Below, one piece after another: positions 35,233 to 45,585 of a DNA stretch of 64,000 nucleotides. This DNA is from Massilia horti (lineage in GTDB: Bacteria; Pseudomonadota; Gammaproteobacteria; Burkholderiales; Burkholderiaceae_D). The notes beneath the pieces were generated by a model. That model was not told the DNA's origin. It worked only from the letters and a program-made list of their open reading frames with translations, and searched no databases. The stretch lies in NCBI RefSeq assembly GCF_004614195.1, contig NZ_SPUM01000011.1, forward strand, positions 1 to 64,000. The letters run 5' to 3'. A program made the translations under genes and the position numbers. Within the stretch, counting starts at the first letter, position 1. Every line of letters begins with the position of its first letter.

Positions 35233-36152
35233 TCACACCTAACATCGGTATCGCGGTTGCCGCGACTGGCGGCGCCGCACCTGACGGTGACGCGGTCGAG
35301 CGCGCCATCGCGCGCCTGCGCGCCCAAGGCTGCGTCGTCCACAGCTACTACGAACACCAAAAAGTGCACCAGCGTTTCGGTGGCACCGACTCGGCGCGCC
35401 TGGCGCAGCTACATGCCGCGGCAACCGACCCGCAGGTGCAAGTGGTGATGGCGCTGCGCGGTCAATACGGCATCACGCGCCTGCTGCCGCACATCGACTA
35501 TGATTTGCTCGCCGCGAGCGGCAAGGTGTTCGTCGGCTACTCCGACATCACTGCGCTGCACATGGCGCTGATGGCCAAGACTGGCGCCATCAGCTATGCC
35601 GGCCCGATGATCTGCGACGACTTCACCAACCCGGAGCCGGTGGACTACACGATGGAGCAGTTCTGGAGCTGCCTGGCCGGGCCGACGCATGCCATAGAAA
35701 GCGATGACGCGAGCGCCGGCAATCCGGAGTGCGAAGCGCAGGGCACCATCTGGGGCGGCAACCTGGCGATGTTCGTGTCGCTGCTCGGGACCGAATACTT
35801 TCCGCATATCGAAGGCGGCATCCTGTTCTTCGAAGACGTGTCCGAACATCCGTACCGGGTAGAGCGCATGCTGCTGCAGCTGATGCAGTCCGGCGTGCTG
35901 GCGCGGCAGAAGGCGCTGGTGCTGGGCGACTTTTCGCGCTACCGCCTGAGCCCCCACGACAACGGCTACGATTTCGACGTGATGCTCGCCTATCTGCGTA
36001 ACCTGCTGCCGATCCCGGTGCTGGTGGGACTGCCGTTCGGGCATATCCCGCGCCGTGCGACGATACCGTTCGGCGCGCAGGCGGAGGTGGTCTCGCGCGG
36101 CGGCCGGTTCACGCTCACGCTGTCGGACTATCCGACCGTGCACCGTGCGTGA
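35229..36152 (+). CDS. ldcA: LD-carboxypeptidase (peptidase S66, LdcA type)
   Basis: A 307-residue cytoplasmic peptidase that removes the terminal D-Ala from murein tetrapeptides during peptidoglycan recycling. The S66 triad is visible: Ser in VGYSDITALH (about 107), Glu region after IWGGNLAMFVSLLG, and His in GLPFGHIPRR (about 277). The early block ALRGQYGITRLLPHID is family-typical. Start is a GTG at 35229 overlapping the hydrolase stop by 4 bases. The 3' end overlaps the oxidoreductase gene by 8 bases, so three genes are tightly coupled. Confidence 0.88.
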   Translation: MITPNIGIAVAATGGAAPDGDAVERAIARLRAQGCVVHSYYEHQKVHQRFGGTDSARLAQLHAAATDPQVQVVMALRGQYGITRLLPHIDYDLLAASGKVFVGYSDITALHMALMAKTGAISYAGPMICDDFTNPEPVDYTMEQFWSCLAGPTHAIESDDASAGNPECEAQGTIWGGNLAMFVSLLGTEYFPHIEGGILFFEDVSEHPYRVERMLLQLMQSGVLARQKALVLGDFSRYRLSPHDNGYDFDVMLAYLRNLLPIPVLVGLPFGHIPRRATIPFGAQAEVVSRGGRFTLTLSDYPTVHRA

Positions 36153-37422
36153 CCGGCTGGCACCGCAGGACTACTACAGGGCGACCTGCTCGCCCATCCG
36201 TTATGATGCATTGAACGGCGCGCGCGAGTGCGCCGTTTGCATTATCGGCGCCGGTTTTGCCGGGTTGGCGACTGCCATGTCGCTGCTTGAACGCGGCGTG
36301 CGCGACATCGTGATCCTCGAAGCGGAGCACGTGGGATTCGGCGCGTCGGGGCGCAACGGCGGCTTCGTGTTCGGCGGTTTTTCGCTGGGTGAGCGCAGTC
36401 TCCTCGCAGCCGCCGGAAAGGATGCCGGACGCAGGCTGTACCACCAGACTTTGGATGCGGGCCGCACCATCCGGCGCCGCATCGCTTCCCACGAAATCGA
36501 ATGCGACTTGCGCGAAGCCGGCGTCATCTTGGCGAACTGGTTCGACGACGATCGCATCCTCGACGAACAGCAGCGCTTCATGTCGCGCGAACTCGGCGTG
36601 GAGTGGCAGCGCCTGTCGCGCGGCGAACTGGCCGGCATGCTCGAGACGCGACGCTACTTCGGCGGCCTGTTTGAGCCGGATGCCTTCCACTTCCACCCGC
36701 TCAAGTATGTACAGGGGCTGGCGCGCGCAGCCAGCCGGAACGGCGTGGCGATCCATGAACGGAGCAGGGTGGAACGCATCGGGCGCGCTGGCGCGGCCTG
36801 GCACATCGGCACCGCGCACGGCGAGGTGAGGGCGCGCGAACTGGTGATGTGCTGTGGTGGATATATCGACCGCTTGCATCCTCGGCTCGCGGCAGCGGTC
36901 CTGCCGGTCGCGACTTACGTGATCGTGACCGAGCCACTCGGCGAGCGGCTCGCGGGCGCGATCCGCACCGACGCCGCAGTCTACGACACCCGTTTCGCGT
37001 TCGACTACTACCGGCCCTTAGCGGATACGCGCCTGCTGTGGGGCGGGCGGATTTCGGTCAGCGACAAACAGCCCGACGTGGTCGCCCGGTTGCTGTACCG
37101 GGACATGCTGAAGGTCTACCCGCAACTGGCGGGAGTGCGGATCGAGCATGCATGGAGTGGCCTGATGAGCTACGCGCGTCATAAGATGCCGCAGATCGGT
37201 CGCCTGCCGGACGGCATGTGGTATGGGATGGGCTTTGGCGGGCATGGCGTGGCGACGACGACACTGGCCGGCGAATTGTTGGCTGAGGCGATCGAGGGCG
37301 ATTCTGCTGCCCTGTCGGAATTTGGCCGCTGGGGCCTTGCTGCAACGGGTGGCCGTGCCGGTCTCGCCGCTGCGCAGTTGACCTATTGGTATTACCAGCT
37401 GCGTGACTTGCTGCGCGGCTAA
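36145..37422 (+). CDS. FAD-dependent amino-acid/amine oxidase (DAO family, PuuB-like)
   Basis: A 425-residue flavoprotein. The N-terminal GxGxxG nucleotide fold is CIIGAGFAGLATAMSLLERG (about 31-50), preceded by DYYRATCSPIRYDAL, which is typical of gamma-glutamylputrescine oxidase-like proteins. Later blocks GRNGGFVFGGFS, CCGGYIDRLHP and GMGFGGHGVATTTLAGELLAE complete the DAO fold. It oxidises a secondary or primary amine; the substrate is not resolvable. The GTG start at 36145 is inferred because it keeps a usual-length N-terminus and overlaps ldcA. Coupling to ldcA is unusual for PuuB, so a role in turnover of peptide-derived amines is possible but speculative. Confidence 0.8.
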   Translation: MRDRLAPQDYYRATCSPIRYDALNGARECAVCIIGAGFAGLATAMSLLERGVRDIVILEAEHVGFGASGRNGGFVFGGFSLGERSLLAAAGKDAGRRLYHQTLDAGRTIRRRIASHEIECDLREAGVILANWFDDDRILDEQQRFMSRELGVEWQRLSRGELAGMLETRRYFGGLFEPDAFHFHPLKYVQGLARAASRNGVAIHERSRVERIGRAGAAWHIGTAHGEVRARELVMCCGGYIDRLHPRLAAAVLPVATYVIVTEPLGERLAGAIRTDAAVYDTRFAFDYYRPLADTRLLWGGRISVSDKQPDVVARLLYRDMLKVYPQLAGVRIEHAWSGLMSYARHKMPQIGRLPDGMWYGMGFGGHGVATTTLAGELLAEAIEGDSAALSEFGRWGLAATGGRAGLAAAQLTYWYYQLRDLLRG

Positions 37423-37425
37423 GCC

Positions 37426-37623
37426 TTACTGGCCGAATTGCTTCAGAAGCGCAGGTAGCACCTGTGCAAGAAACACCGCACTGATCACCCACATGATGAT
37501 GCTGTTCTTCGCTTCGAGCACATCGGCTTTGGTCGCGTAATTTGACTTGATAACGGCGAGTTCTTGCTCGACTTTCGCCATTCGCGCCGTAATCTGCTCT
37601 TCGAAGTCCATGCTCGGCTCCAT
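37426..37623 (-). CDS. Small coiled-coil membrane-anchored protein
   Basis: A 65-residue protein with an N-terminal amphipathic helix (FEEQITARMAKVEQELAVIKSNY, given here as a region about 7-29; heptad-like) and a C-terminal membrane helix (about 43-58). The pattern is shared with XhlA-like and DUF1640-like tail-anchored proteins, but I cannot assign a family. A strong AGGAGATC site sits just before the ATG. It converges on the oxidoreductase gene with 3 bases between stops. Base composition is lower in G+C than its neighbours. Confidence 0.6.
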   Translation of the reverse strand: MEPSMDFEEQITARMAKVEQELAVIKSNYATKADVLEAKNSIIMWVISAVFLAQVLPALLKQFGQ

Positions 37624-37806
37624 GGTGATCTCCTGTTTGACACTCTAACACTCTTGCACATGCAGGCTTCGCACGCCACGACACTTGTCAAACAGAGCAC
37701 GGAGAGCATCGCCGCCGCCGATGGGTCAGACAACCGCGCCAGGCGCACCGCAAAATGTTAAAATGCGCGGTTAATCGAAAACTCTGCTTCTAAAGGTTTC
37801 CTACCA

Positions 37807-39408
37807 GTGCTAAGTACAGCCAACATCACGATGCAATTCGGCGCCAAGCCGTTGTTCGAGAACATTTCCGTCAAATTTGGCGACGGCAACCGCTACGGCC
37901 TGATCGGCGCGAACGGCTGCGGCAAGTCGACCTTCATGAAGATCCTCGGCGGCGACCTTGAACCGTCGGCAGGCAACGTCATGCTTGATCCGAACGAGCG
38001 CCTGGGTAAGCTGCGCCAGGACCAGTTTGCATACGAAGACGTGCGCGTGCTTGACGTGGTCATGATGGGCCACACCGAACTGTGGAACGCGATCAGCGAG
38101 CGCGACGCGATCTACGCCAACCCGGACGCGACCGATGACGACTACATGCGCGCCGCCGATCTGGAGGGGAAGGTCGCCGAATACGACGGTTACTCCGCCG
38201 AAGCGCGCGCCGGCGAGCTGCTGCTGGGTGTGGGCATCGCGTCCGACCTGCACCAGGGCCCAATGAGCGCCGTGGCGCCGGGCTGGAAGCTGCGGGTGCT
38301 GCTGGCGCAGGCGCTGTTCTCCGATCCGGACATCCTGCTGCTCGACGAACCGACCAACAACCTGGACATCCACACCATCCGCTGGCTCGAGAACGTGCTC
38401 AACGAGCGCAACTCGACCATGATCATCATCTCGCACGACCGTCACTTCCTGAATCAGGTCTGCACGCACGTCGCGGATATGGACTACGGCACGCTGAAGG
38501 TCTATCCAGGTAACTACGACGACTACATGGAAGCGTCGACCCAGGCACGTAACCAGCAGCTGGCCAACAACGCCAAGGCCAAGGAGAAGGTCGCCGAACT
38601 GCAGGACTTCGTGCGCCGCTTCTCGGCCAACAAGTCCAAGGCACGCCAGGCCACTTCGCGCCTGAAGCAGATCGACAAGATCAAGATCGAGGAATTCAAG
38701 CCGTCCTCGCGCGCCTATCCGTTCGTCCGTTTCGAAGGCGAGAAGAAGCTGCACCGCCTGGCGGTGGAGACCCAGGGCCTGTCGAAGGCATACGATCATC
38801 AGATCTTCAAAAACTTCTCGATCATGGTCGAGGCGGGCGAGCGCATCGCGATCATCGGCGCCAACGGCGCCGGTAAGACCACACTGCTGCGTTCGATCGG
38901 CGGTGAAGAGATCACGGGCCTGGCGGCTGATACCGGCCGCGTCAAGTGGGCGGAAAACGCCAACCCCGGCTACATGCCGCAGGACCCGACCGAGGAGTTC
39001 GCGACGGACGCGACCCTGACCGACTGGATGGGCCAGTGGACCAAGGAAGGCGACGACGACCAGGCCGTGCGCTCGATCCTGGGCCGCCTGCTGTTCGGTG
39101 GCGACGAGGTGAAGAAGTCGGTACGCGTGCTGTCCGGTGGCGAAAAGGGCCGCATGATGTACGGTAAGCTGATGCTGGGCCGGCACAACGTGCTGCTGCT
39201 GGACGAGCCGACCAACCACATGGACATGGAATCGATCGAGTCGCTCAACATCGCGCTCGACAAGTACGCCGGCACGCTGATCTTCGTGTCGCACGACCGC
39301 GAGTTCGTGTCCTCGCTGGCCACGCGCATCCTCGAAGTGAAGGATGGCCAGGTCATCGATTTCCGCGGCAATTACGAGGAATACCTGCAGAGCCAGGGTA
39401 TCGACTGA
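37807..39408 (+). CDS. ybiT: ABC-F family ATPase (YbiT type)
   Basis: A 533-residue soluble protein with two ABC ATPase domains and no membrane segment, the ABC-F layout acting on ribosomes. Walker A motifs are GANGCGKST (about 36) and GANGAGKTT (about 352). Walker B with the ABC-F catalytic Glu reads [11 protein letters not shown] and [11 protein letters not shown]. The second signature is LSGGEKGRM; the first is degenerate ([10 protein letters not shown]), typical of YbiT. The interdomain linker (about 235-310) is Lys/Arg-rich. Start is GTG at 37807. A relation to antibiotic resistance is not implied; YbiT is widely conserved. Confidence 0.93.
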   Translation: MLSTANITMQFGAKPLFENISVKFGDGNRYGLIGANGCGKSTFMKILGGDLEPSAGNVMLDPNERLGKLRQDQFAYEDVRVLDVVMMGHTELWNAISERDAIYANPDATDDDYMRAADLEGKVAEYDGYSAEARAGELLLGVGIASDLHQGPMSAVAPGWKLRVLLAQALFSDPDILLLDEPTNNLDIHTIRWLENVLNERNSTMIIISHDRHFLNQVCTHVADMDYGTLKVYPGNYDDYMEASTQARNQQLANNAKAKEKVAELQDFVRRFSANKSKARQATSRLKQIDKIKIEEFKPSSRAYPFVRFEGEKKLHRLAVETQGLSKAYDHQIFKNFSIMVEAGERIAIIGANGAGKTTLLRSIGGEEITGLAADTGRVKWAENANPGYMPQDPTEEFATDATLTDWMGQWTKEGDDDQAVRSILGRLLFGGDEVKKSVRVLSGGEKGRMMYGKLMLGRHNVLLLDEPTNHMDMESIESLNIALDKYAGTLIFVSHDREFVSSLATRILEVKDGQVIDFRGNYEEYLQSQGID

Positions 39409-39433
39409 TTTATCGGCTGCGCTGGCACTGTTT

Positions 39434-39520
39434 GAACGCGTGGGCAGAAATCTGCCCACCCTACGCGACACGCTGCGTATCCTGTAGGGTGGGCGGGTCT
39501 CCCGCCCACGCGTTCAACCA
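39434..39520. repeat. Type C dispersed inverted repeat pair
   Basis: GAACGCGTGGGCAGAAATCT...CCACCCTACG (39434-39465) and the inverse GTAGGGTGGGCGGG...CCCGCCCACGCGTTCAAC (39484-39520). Each unit is a palindrome around GTGGGC/GCCCAC. Type C shares the GTAGGGTG outer edge with type A but has a different core. It occupies the ybiT-nadA gap. A related unit is at 59068-59100. Confidence 0.85.
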
Positions 39521-39588
39521 GCGCTCGCCGTTCGTAACACCTTATGCCCAGCCCGGCACGTTCTCACGCAATGTGAGATCATATTCGC

Positions 39589-40722
39589 ATGAACACCCAA
39601 CCCATCAAAACCTTCGAATACGACCGTCCGCTCGGTGGCGTCTGCTCGACCGCAGAAGCCTGGGCGCGCACTCCCGCCATCCCGTCCGCCCATGAAAAGG
39701 CTGAGCTCAAGGAGCGCATCCGCCGCCTGCTCAAGGAGCGCGAGGCGGTGCTGGTCGCGCACTACTACGTGGATGCCGACCTGCAGGATCTGGCAGAAGA
39801 AACCGGCGGCTGCGTCTCGGACTCGCTGGAAATGGCGCGCTTCGGCCGCGACCACCCGGCCAAGACCCTCGTCGTGGCTGGCGTTCGCTTCATGGGCGAA
39901 ACCGCCAAGATCCTGAGCCCGGAAAAGACGATCCTGATGCCGGACCTGGACGCCACCTGCTCGCTCGACCTGGGCTGCCCGGCCGACGAGTTTGCAAAGT
40001 TCTGCGACCAGCATCCCGACCGCACGGTGGTCGTGTACGCCAACACCAGCGCTGCCGTCAAGGCGCGCGCCGACTGGATGGTGACCTCGTCGATCGGCCT
40101 GGATATCGTCGAACACCTGCACGCGCAGGGCAAAAAGATCTTGTGGGCGCCGGATCGCCACCTGGGTGCGTACATCCAGAAGAAGACCGGGGCCGACATG
40201 CTGCTGTGGCAGGGCTCGTGCCTGGTCCACGACGAATTCAAGGGCGTCGAACTGGACCTGCTGCGTGCCGAACATCCGGACGCCAAGGTGCTGGTGCACC
40301 CCGAATCGCCGGCTTCGGTCGTGGCGCAGGCGGACGTGGTCGGCTCGACCACCCAACTGATCAATGCCGCGCAGACGATGGACGCCACCACCTTCATCGT
40401 CGCCACCGACAACGGCATCCTGCACAAGATGCGCATGGCTGCTCCGGGCAAGCACTTCATCGAGGCGCCGACGGCCGGCAACAGCGCAACCTGCAAGAGC
40501 TGCGCGCACTGCCCGTGGATGGCGATGAACGGCCTGCAGAATCTGGTCGAAGTGCTCGAAAGCGGCAAAAACGAAATCTTCGTCGACCCCGAAATCGGCC
40601 GCCAGGCGGTGCGCGCGATCGACCGCATGCTGGATTTTGCGGCCGCCAAGAAGGCCAAGGCGCTGCCGACCGGTTCGCTGGAAACGGAAGCGAAACTGTT
40701 CTCGGGAGTGGGCCCGGCATGA
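39589..40722 (+). CDS. nadA: Quinolinate synthase
   Basis: A 377-residue [4Fe-4S] enzyme condensing iminoaspartate and dihydroxyacetone phosphate to quinolinate in NAD synthesis. The early block [21 protein letters not shown] is diagnostic. The three cluster Cys are in [23 protein letters not shown] and [10 protein letters not shown]. Complete start and stop; the ATG at 39589 lacks a strong ribosome site. The stop overlaps nadC by ATGA. NadB, which makes iminoaspartate, is encoded separately at 47096 on the other strand. Confidence 0.96.
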   Translation: MNTQPIKTFEYDRPLGGVCSTAEAWARTPAIPSAHEKAELKERIRRLLKEREAVLVAHYYVDADLQDLAEETGGCVSDSLEMARFGRDHPAKTLVVAGVRFMGETAKILSPEKTILMPDLDATCSLDLGCPADEFAKFCDQHPDRTVVVYANTSAAVKARADWMVTSSIGLDIVEHLHAQGKKILWAPDRHLGAYIQKKTGADMLLWQGSCLVHDEFKGVELDLLRAEHPDAKVLVHPESPASVVAQADVVGSTTQLINAAQTMDATTFIVATDNGILHKMRMAAPGKHFIEAPTAGNSATCKSCAHCPWMAMNGLQNLVEVLESGKNEIFVDPEIGRQAVRAIDRMLDFAAAKKAKALPTGSLETEAKLFSGVGPA

Positions 40723-41585
40723 CGACCCTGCGCAATCCCTACAATGAGTTCGACGACAAGCTGCAGGCGGCTTTCGAGCAGAATATCCTGGCGGCGCTGC
40801 TGGAAGACGTCGGCAGCGGCGACCTGACCGGCAAGCTGGTTCCGGAAGAGCCCCGGGTGCAGGCGCGCGTGATCGTGCGCGAGCAGGCGGTGCTGTGCGG
40901 CGCGCCGTGGTTCGAAGGCGTGATGCTGGCGATCGACCAGTCGATCGATATCGACTGGAACTACGCCGAGGGCGACCTGATGGCGCCTGATTCGGTGGTG
41001 TGCACGATCGAAGGATCGCCGCGCTCGCTGCTCACGGCCGAGCGCGCGGCGCTCAACTTCATGCAACTGCTATCGGGCGTGGCGACGGCGACGCGCAAGT
41101 ACGTCGACGTGGTGGCCGGCACCAATGCCGCGATCCTCGACACCCGCAAGACGCTGCCGGGGCTGCGCCTGGCGCAGAAGTACGCGGTGCGTGTCGGCGG
41201 CGGCAAGAACCAGCGCATGGCGCTGTATGACGGCATCCTGATCAAGGAAAACCACATCGCGGCCGCTGGCGGCGTGACCCGCGCGCTGGAGGCGGCGAAC
41301 GCGCTTGGCGCTGGGGTGCCGGTCCAGATCGAGGTCGAGACGATTGCGGAACTACAGGAGGCACTGGCTGCGGGCGCCACATCGGTCCTGCTGGACAACT
41401 TCGATCTGGAGTCGATGCGCGAGGCGGTGAAGGTCAATGCAGGCCGGGCGCTGCTCGAGGCTTCCGGCGGCATCAACATGCAGACCGTGCGCGCCATCGC
41501 GGAGACGGGTGTGGACCGGATATCGATCGGCAGCCTGACCAAGGATGTGCGGGCCACCGACTATTCGTTGCGCATTGTGGAGTGA
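40719..41585 (+). CDS. nadC: Nicotinate-nucleotide pyrophosphorylase (carboxylating)
   Basis: A 288-residue phosphoribosyltransferase converting quinolinate and PRPP to nicotinate mononucleotide. Family blocks: [15 protein letters not shown] near the N-terminus, [55 protein letters not shown] and a C-terminal [20 protein letters not shown] barrel end. Start ATG at 40719 overlaps the nadA stop (ATGA), so the two are coupled. A type A repeat pair follows the stop. Confidence 0.96.
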   Translation: MTTLRNPYNEFDDKLQAAFEQNILAALLEDVGSGDLTGKLVPEEPRVQARVIVREQAVLCGAPWFEGVMLAIDQSIDIDWNYAEGDLMAPDSVVCTIEGSPRSLLTAERAALNFMQLLSGVATATRKYVDVVAGTNAAILDTRKTLPGLRLAQKYAVRVGGGKNQRMALYDGILIKENHIAAAGGVTRALEAANALGAGVPVQIEVETIAELQEALAAGATSVLLDNFDLESMREAVKVNAGRALLEASGGINMQTVRAIAETGVDRISIGSLTKDVRATDYSLRIVE

Positions 41586-41613
41586 CTTGCGGATGATCTT
41601 TCGCTGAGCCGCC

Positions 41614-41708
41614 TTCGCGAACCGCGTGCGCACAGGTGCGCACCCTACGATGGCTTAAGCCGTAGCGCTGAACAATCCGTAGGGTGCGCACCTGTGCGCA
41701 CGCGGTAC
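41614..41708. repeat. Type A dispersed inverted repeat pair, third locus
   Basis: TTCGCGAACCGCGTGCGCAC...GTGCGCACCCTACGA (41614-41650) and the inverse GTAGGGTGCGCACC...GCGCACGCGGTACG (41679-41710). It lies between nadC and a convergent hydrolase gene, a position where such repeats can act as bidirectional transcript ends. Confidence 0.9.
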
Positions 41709-41743
41709 GTTTGCCCGGTGTTGGCATCCGCTTGCCCCCCTGA

Positions 41744-42790
41744 CTACACCCCGCTTTCGCTGGCACGCGCCAACGCCTCGGCACGCGGACTGCGAATCGC
41801 CGGCGGTTCACCAACCGCCGCCGCCATGGCATCAATCGCCTCCATCACCTTTTCCGGGTGCGCGTAATGCGTCATGTGCCCAACACCGGGCTCGAGCGTC
41901 AGCTCGTTTTCCGGAACCTGTTCGGCGAGATGCTCCGCGTTGTGCTTAAAGCTGGCCATCTTGTCGTGCGTGCCAGCGACAATCGCCGCCGGTACTTTCA
42001 GTTCCGCGTAGTGCCTGGACAGCACCATTGCCGATGGCACCATGAGCAGGCTCTCTGCGGCGCTGGCCCTCAGCTGGCGCGGGTTGACCATCAGCCATGG
42101 CGGAATGCGCCAAAAGCGCTCCGGAACCGGCTGCGGCGAGAACATGAACTTTGCCATCAGCGGCCAGCGCAGGCGCCAGACGAGCGGCGACACCGTGTAG
42201 CGCAGCAGGTCGCCAAGGACCGGGATCGCCGGCGGCGACATCAGCGGGACGTCCAGCCGCAAGCTGGGGTAGTAGTATCCCGATAGCAGGATCAGTCCCC
42301 GCACGAAATCGGGCACGTCCTGCGCCATCGCCAGCGCGACCATCGTTCCCCACGAGTGCCCAAGCACCAGCGCCGAGTCCACGCCGAGCTCCTGCAGCGC
42401 GTGGTGCAGCAGCCGCGCCTGCTCCTGCGGTGTCCACAGGGTTGTGCGTGGGCGTTCGCTGTAACCGTAGCCAGGACGGTCGAACGCGATGACGCGGTAG
42501 CGTTCGGCAGCACGATCAATCACGCCGCTCTGGTCGAAGTCATCCGAGGCGACGATGTTTCCGTGCAAGAGTACCAGCGCGGGACCGCGGCCGCGCTCCA
42601 GGTAGTGCAGGCGCACACCGTCGACCTCGACGAACTTGCCCTGTGGCGGATGCTCGCGCTCTGCCTGTCGGGTTTTGGCGCGCACAAACAGGTAGGACGC
42701 TGCCATGCCAAGACCGGCCACTAGCACGGCGTTGCGCCAGCCGTTTGACGCGCGAGTAGTCGGCAATATGTTGGTTAGTGCGTTGATCAC
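41744..42790 (-). CDS. Membrane-anchored alpha/beta hydrolase
   Basis: A 348-residue hydrolase with an N-terminal membrane anchor (about 21-37, WRNAVLVAGLGMAASYLFV). The triad is visible: oxyanion LLHGNIVASDD, nucleophile GHSWGTMVA (Ser about 145), acid in AGTHDKMA and His in GVGHMTHYAHPE. The DRPGYGYSERP block is typical of epoxide hydrolase/haloperoxidase-like members. Substrate unknown. Start is a GTG at 42790 with a strong GAGGAGG site 6 bases before it; an ATG just upstream sits inside that site. It follows the sirtuin gene by 37 bases on the same strand, so the two may be co-transcribed. Confidence 0.8.
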   Translation of the reverse strand: MINALTNILPTTRASNGWRNAVLVAGLGMAASYLFVRAKTRQAEREHPPQGKFVEVDGVRLHYLERGRGPALVLLHGNIVASDDFDQSGVIDRAAERYRVIAFDRPGYGYSERPRTTLWTPQEQARLLHHALQELGVDSALVLGHSWGTMVALAMAQDVPDFVRGLILLSGYYYPSLRLDVPLMSPPAIPVLGDLLRYTVSPLVWRLRWPLMAKFMFSPQPVPERFWRIPPWLMVNPRQLRASAAESLLMVPSAMVLSRHYAELKVPAAIVAGTHDKMASFKHNAEHLAEQVPENELTLEPGVGHMTHYAHPEKVMEAIDAMAAAVGEPPAIRSPRAEALARASESGV

Positions 42791-42827
42791 GGCATTCCTC
42801 CTCGAAAGTAGCGAACCGCCGCCGGCT

Positions 42828-43667
42828 TTACAGCAGCCTTGGCACGAGCGGCAGGACGCGCTCGACGGATTGCTCGATCTTCAGGTTGATCAGATGGTCG
42901 GCACGCGTGCGGCCGAGGTTGAGTGCGGCGATTGGCTTGCCGGTTTCGGTTGCCATCCGGCAGAAGCGGTAGCCCGAATAGACTATCAGCGAAGACCCGA
43001 CGACCAGCAGCGCGTCCGCGGCCTCCATCAGGGCCTGCGCCTGTGCGCTGCGCGCGGGCGGAATCCCGTCGCCGAAGAACACCACATCCGGTGCGAGTGC
43101 GCCGCCGCAGTGCGCGCAGCAGGGCAGCCGGAACTGTTCCAGCGCTTCGGGTTCGAGCCGGGCGTCGCCATCGGGCAGCGGCGTGGCCAGTGCGCCGGCC
43201 AGTTGAGGGTTTGCGTCGAGTAACTGAGTCTGGACATCGGCGCGTGCAAAGCGGGAGTGGCACACGAGGCAGACTACCGTGTGAATATTGCCGTGCAGTT
43301 CAATGACGTCGCGACTGCCAGCCTGCTGGTGCAGGCCGTCAACGTTTTGCGTGAGCACCGGTCCCAGACGGCCCTGCACTTGAAGTTGAGCAATGGCGAA
43401 GTGGCCGGCGTTCGGCCGTGCGTTCGCGAGCAGCGGCCAGCCAACCATGCTGCGCGCCCAGTAGCGCCGCTGCACGTCGGTTGACTTGCGGAATTCCGGA
43501 CCCTGGATCGGCAGTTTGCCGCGCCTGACCCCGTCGCGGTCGCGGTAATCGGGGATGCCTGACGCCGTCGACAGCCCGGCGCCGGTCAGCAACAACGCGT
43601 ACGGATAACGTGCCAGGAAGTCCGCCAGCGCCTGCGCGTGGTCGTGAATGGTGAATCCTTCGGCCAT
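42828..43667 (-). CDS. NAD-dependent protein deacylase, Sir2 family
   Basis: A 279-residue sirtuin. NAD-binding blocks [16 protein letters not shown] (about 28-43) and [12 protein letters not shown], catalytic His in IELHGNIHT, a zinc site formed by CLVCHSRF and CCAHCGG, and late [13 protein letters not shown] and NLGRTRAD. The order and spacing resemble class II (SIRT4-like) bacterial sirtuins. Deacylase or lipoamidase activity is plausible; substrate unknown. It consumes NAD and lies near nadA-nadC, but on the opposite strand and not in that operon. Confidence 0.9.
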   Translation of the reverse strand: MAEGFTIHDHAQALADFLARYPYALLLTGAGLSTASGIPDYRDRDGVRRGKLPIQGPEFRKSTDVQRRYWARSMVGWPLLANARPNAGHFAIAQLQVQGRLGPVLTQNVDGLHQQAGSRDVIELHGNIHTVVCLVCHSRFARADVQTQLLDANPQLAGALATPLPDGDARLEPEALEQFRLPCCAHCGGALAPDVVFFGDGIPPARSAQAQALMEAADALLVVGSSLIVYSGYRFCRMATETGKPIAALNLGRTRADHLINLKIEQSVERVLPLVPRLL

Positions 43668-43847
43668 GATGTTGCATCCTCAATTTGGTCGGGATCGTAT
43701 CACCGTTGCCGTTGGGACCGGAACACGTTTCCGGATACGCCCCTCCGTGCGCCGCCCCAGGCAATCCAGCCAGCAAGTCGCGCTGAACGTTTTGCGCGCC
43801 CATCTGTCCGAACGTGATGTTCCAATAAGCGGAAGGGAGGGTGGCCT

Positions 43848-44993
43848 ATGTTCAGGAGCTTCTTCCTCGGCGGGTTCGAGTGCATGGCAGGCTACAACCG
43901 CGACGGCGACTGGGTGGATATGGTGCAGGCCACTTCGCACCTGAAGTACGTCGACGCCGACTACCGGCGCCTGTGCGAAGTCGGCATCCATGCGGTGCGC
44001 GACGGCATCCGTTGGCCCGTGGTGGACCGTGGCAAAGGCGGTTTCGATTTTTCCTCGGTCGAACCGATGGCCAGGGCCGCACGCAGGCACGGGGTCGACG
44101 TGGTGTGGGACCTCTGTCATTTCGGCTTGCCGCGCGGCCTGGACCCGCTGTCGGAAGGCTTCGCCGAACGCTTTTCCGACTACTGCGCGGCCTGCGCGCG
44201 CTACCTGCGCAATCGCAGCGACGGCCCGCTGTGGTTCACGCCGATGAACGAGCCATCGTATTTTTCATGGGCGGCCGGGCAGGCGGGGCGCTTCGCGCCG
44301 CATGTGGTGGGCTGTCATGAAGAGTTCAAGGTGGCCTTCGTGCGGGCGGCCATCTGCGGTATCGACGCGATCCGGGCCGAGGCGCCAGATGCGCGCTTTC
44401 TCAATACCGACCCAATCCTCAATCTCGCACCCTGCGCGGACGACCCGGCATCCGAGGAGGCGGCGCGCCATGTCAACGAATGCGGGGTCTTCGAAAGCTG
44501 GGACATGCTGTGCGGCCGGGCACGCCCGGAGCTGGGCGGCTCGCCGGATCACCTCGATGTCATCGGCATCAACTACTTCTGGAATTCACAGTGGGAGATC
44601 GGCGCCGACGATACCTGGCTCGCCGACGACGATCCGCGCCGCCTGCCGCTGCGCGAACTGGTGCTCAGGGTGTGGCGCCGCTTTGGCACAGACATCGTGA
44701 TCTCGGAGACCGCGCATTGGGGCGAGAACCGCGCCGGCTGGATGCGGGAGCTGGCCGATGAGGTGGCGTTCCTGCTCGAAGCCGGAGTGCCGCTGCGCGG
44801 GGTGTGCATCTACCCGATTATCGGCATGTTCGACTGGCACGCGCCCGGGCGCTGGATGCCGATGGGCCTGTGGGACCTCGATCCGGCGCGCCGCATGCGC
44901 CGCGTGATCGACCGGCCGATGCTGCGGGCGCTGACAAGTGCGCAGGAGCGGGTTGGGCAGGCGCTGGACGGCGCCGCCGCCAGGCGCGCTTAG
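43848..44993 (+). CDS. Clan GH-A glycoside hydrolase (GH1-like)
   Basis: A 381-residue cytoplasmic TIM-barrel protein without signal peptide. The acid/base Glu is in WFTPMNEPSYFS (about 135-146), and the nucleophile Glu is probably in DIVISETAHWGE (about 283-294). Both follow the clan GH-A pattern of strands 4 and 7. The N-terminus FFLGGFECMAGYNRDGD resembles GH1-like/beta-glucosidase proteins found beside glycosyltransferases, but overall length is shorter than classical GH1 (about 450). Substrate cannot be set. A GGGAGGG site precedes the ATG. No neighbouring carbohydrate transport genes. Confidence 0.72.
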   Translation: MFRSFFLGGFECMAGYNRDGDWVDMVQATSHLKYVDADYRRLCEVGIHAVRDGIRWPVVDRGKGGFDFSSVEPMARAARRHGVDVVWDLCHFGLPRGLDPLSEGFAERFSDYCAACARYLRNRSDGPLWFTPMNEPSYFSWAAGQAGRFAPHVVGCHEEFKVAFVRAAICGIDAIRAEAPDARFLNTDPILNLAPCADDPASEEAARHVNECGVFESWDMLCGRARPELGGSPDHLDVIGINYFWNSQWEIGADDTWLADDDPRRLPLRELVLRVWRRFGTDIVISETAHWGENRAGWMRELADEVAFLLEAGVPLRGVCIYPIIGMFDWHAPGRWMPMGLWDLDPARRMRRVIDRPMLRALTSAQERVGQALDGAAARRA

Positions 44994-45135
44994 AGCGCCT
45001 AACAAAATCTTAACTTGCAATCAGAGTAACATGAGCCCTAGACTGAAGCCTCGACGAACGACCGCTATCGCCAAAAGCGGACTCTCTACCAGAGCGGATG
45101 TGCGGACTCGTTCAATCCATAGACGAAGGATGTTG

Positions 45136-45585
45136 ATGAAAAAGGAATTTGTCCTCGATCCGCTGAACGGCCTCAGTCTCATCCGTCTTGGGGCAAGTCG
45201 AGAAGCGGTGCTTGCAGCCCTCGGCACACCAACGTCTAGCTTCTATAAGACGCCAGACTCGAGGTATCCAACCGACGCGTGGTTCGAGAATGGATTCCAG
45301 GTGTTCTACGAAGGTGACCAACCTACGGTTGCGTTCATCGAACTATCTAACGGCCACAACTTTGAGGCGGTTCTGTTCGGGCTACCGGTCTTTGCTACAG
45401 CGGCGCCGGTCCTAATCCGTGAGGTCGAACATCGTGCCAAACTTGACGAAACCGATCCGGAACTCGGATACACGTATATCTTTCCCTCTCTTGAGCTGGC
45501 TTTCTGGAGGACTGACAACGACGACAAAGAAGTGCCGTATTTTTCCACGGTCGGGATTGGGGTGTCGGGCTACTTCTCTGCATGA
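45136..45585 (+). CDS. Uncharacterised protein in low-G+C patch
   Basis: A 149-residue soluble acidic protein of unknown family. The N-terminus GLSLIRLGASREAVLAALGTP resembles the start of many small proteins in which a short helix-turn precedes a beta-sandwich; then FVFYEGDQP-like strands and a Trp-rich end. No catalytic motif. Start ATG at 45136 has AAGGA 5 bases upstream; 45130 is an alternative. Codon use is less G+C-rich than neighbouring genes, suggesting recent acquisition. Immunity proteins of toxin systems often look like this, but no toxin is adjacent. Confidence 0.55.
   Translation: MKKEFVLDPLNGLSLIRLGASREAVLAALGTPTSSFYKTPDSRYPTDAWFENGFQVFYEGDQPTVAFIELSNGHNFEAVLFGLPVFATAAPVLIREVEHRAKLDETDPELGYTYIFPSLELAFWRTDNDDKEVPYFSTVGIGVSGYFSA

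Noticed and set aside
44994..45136. Possible integron attC site (GCCTAAC at 44998) flanking the low-G+C gene
   Set aside because: No matching GTTRRRY core was found within the expected 60-140 bases, and no integrase is present.
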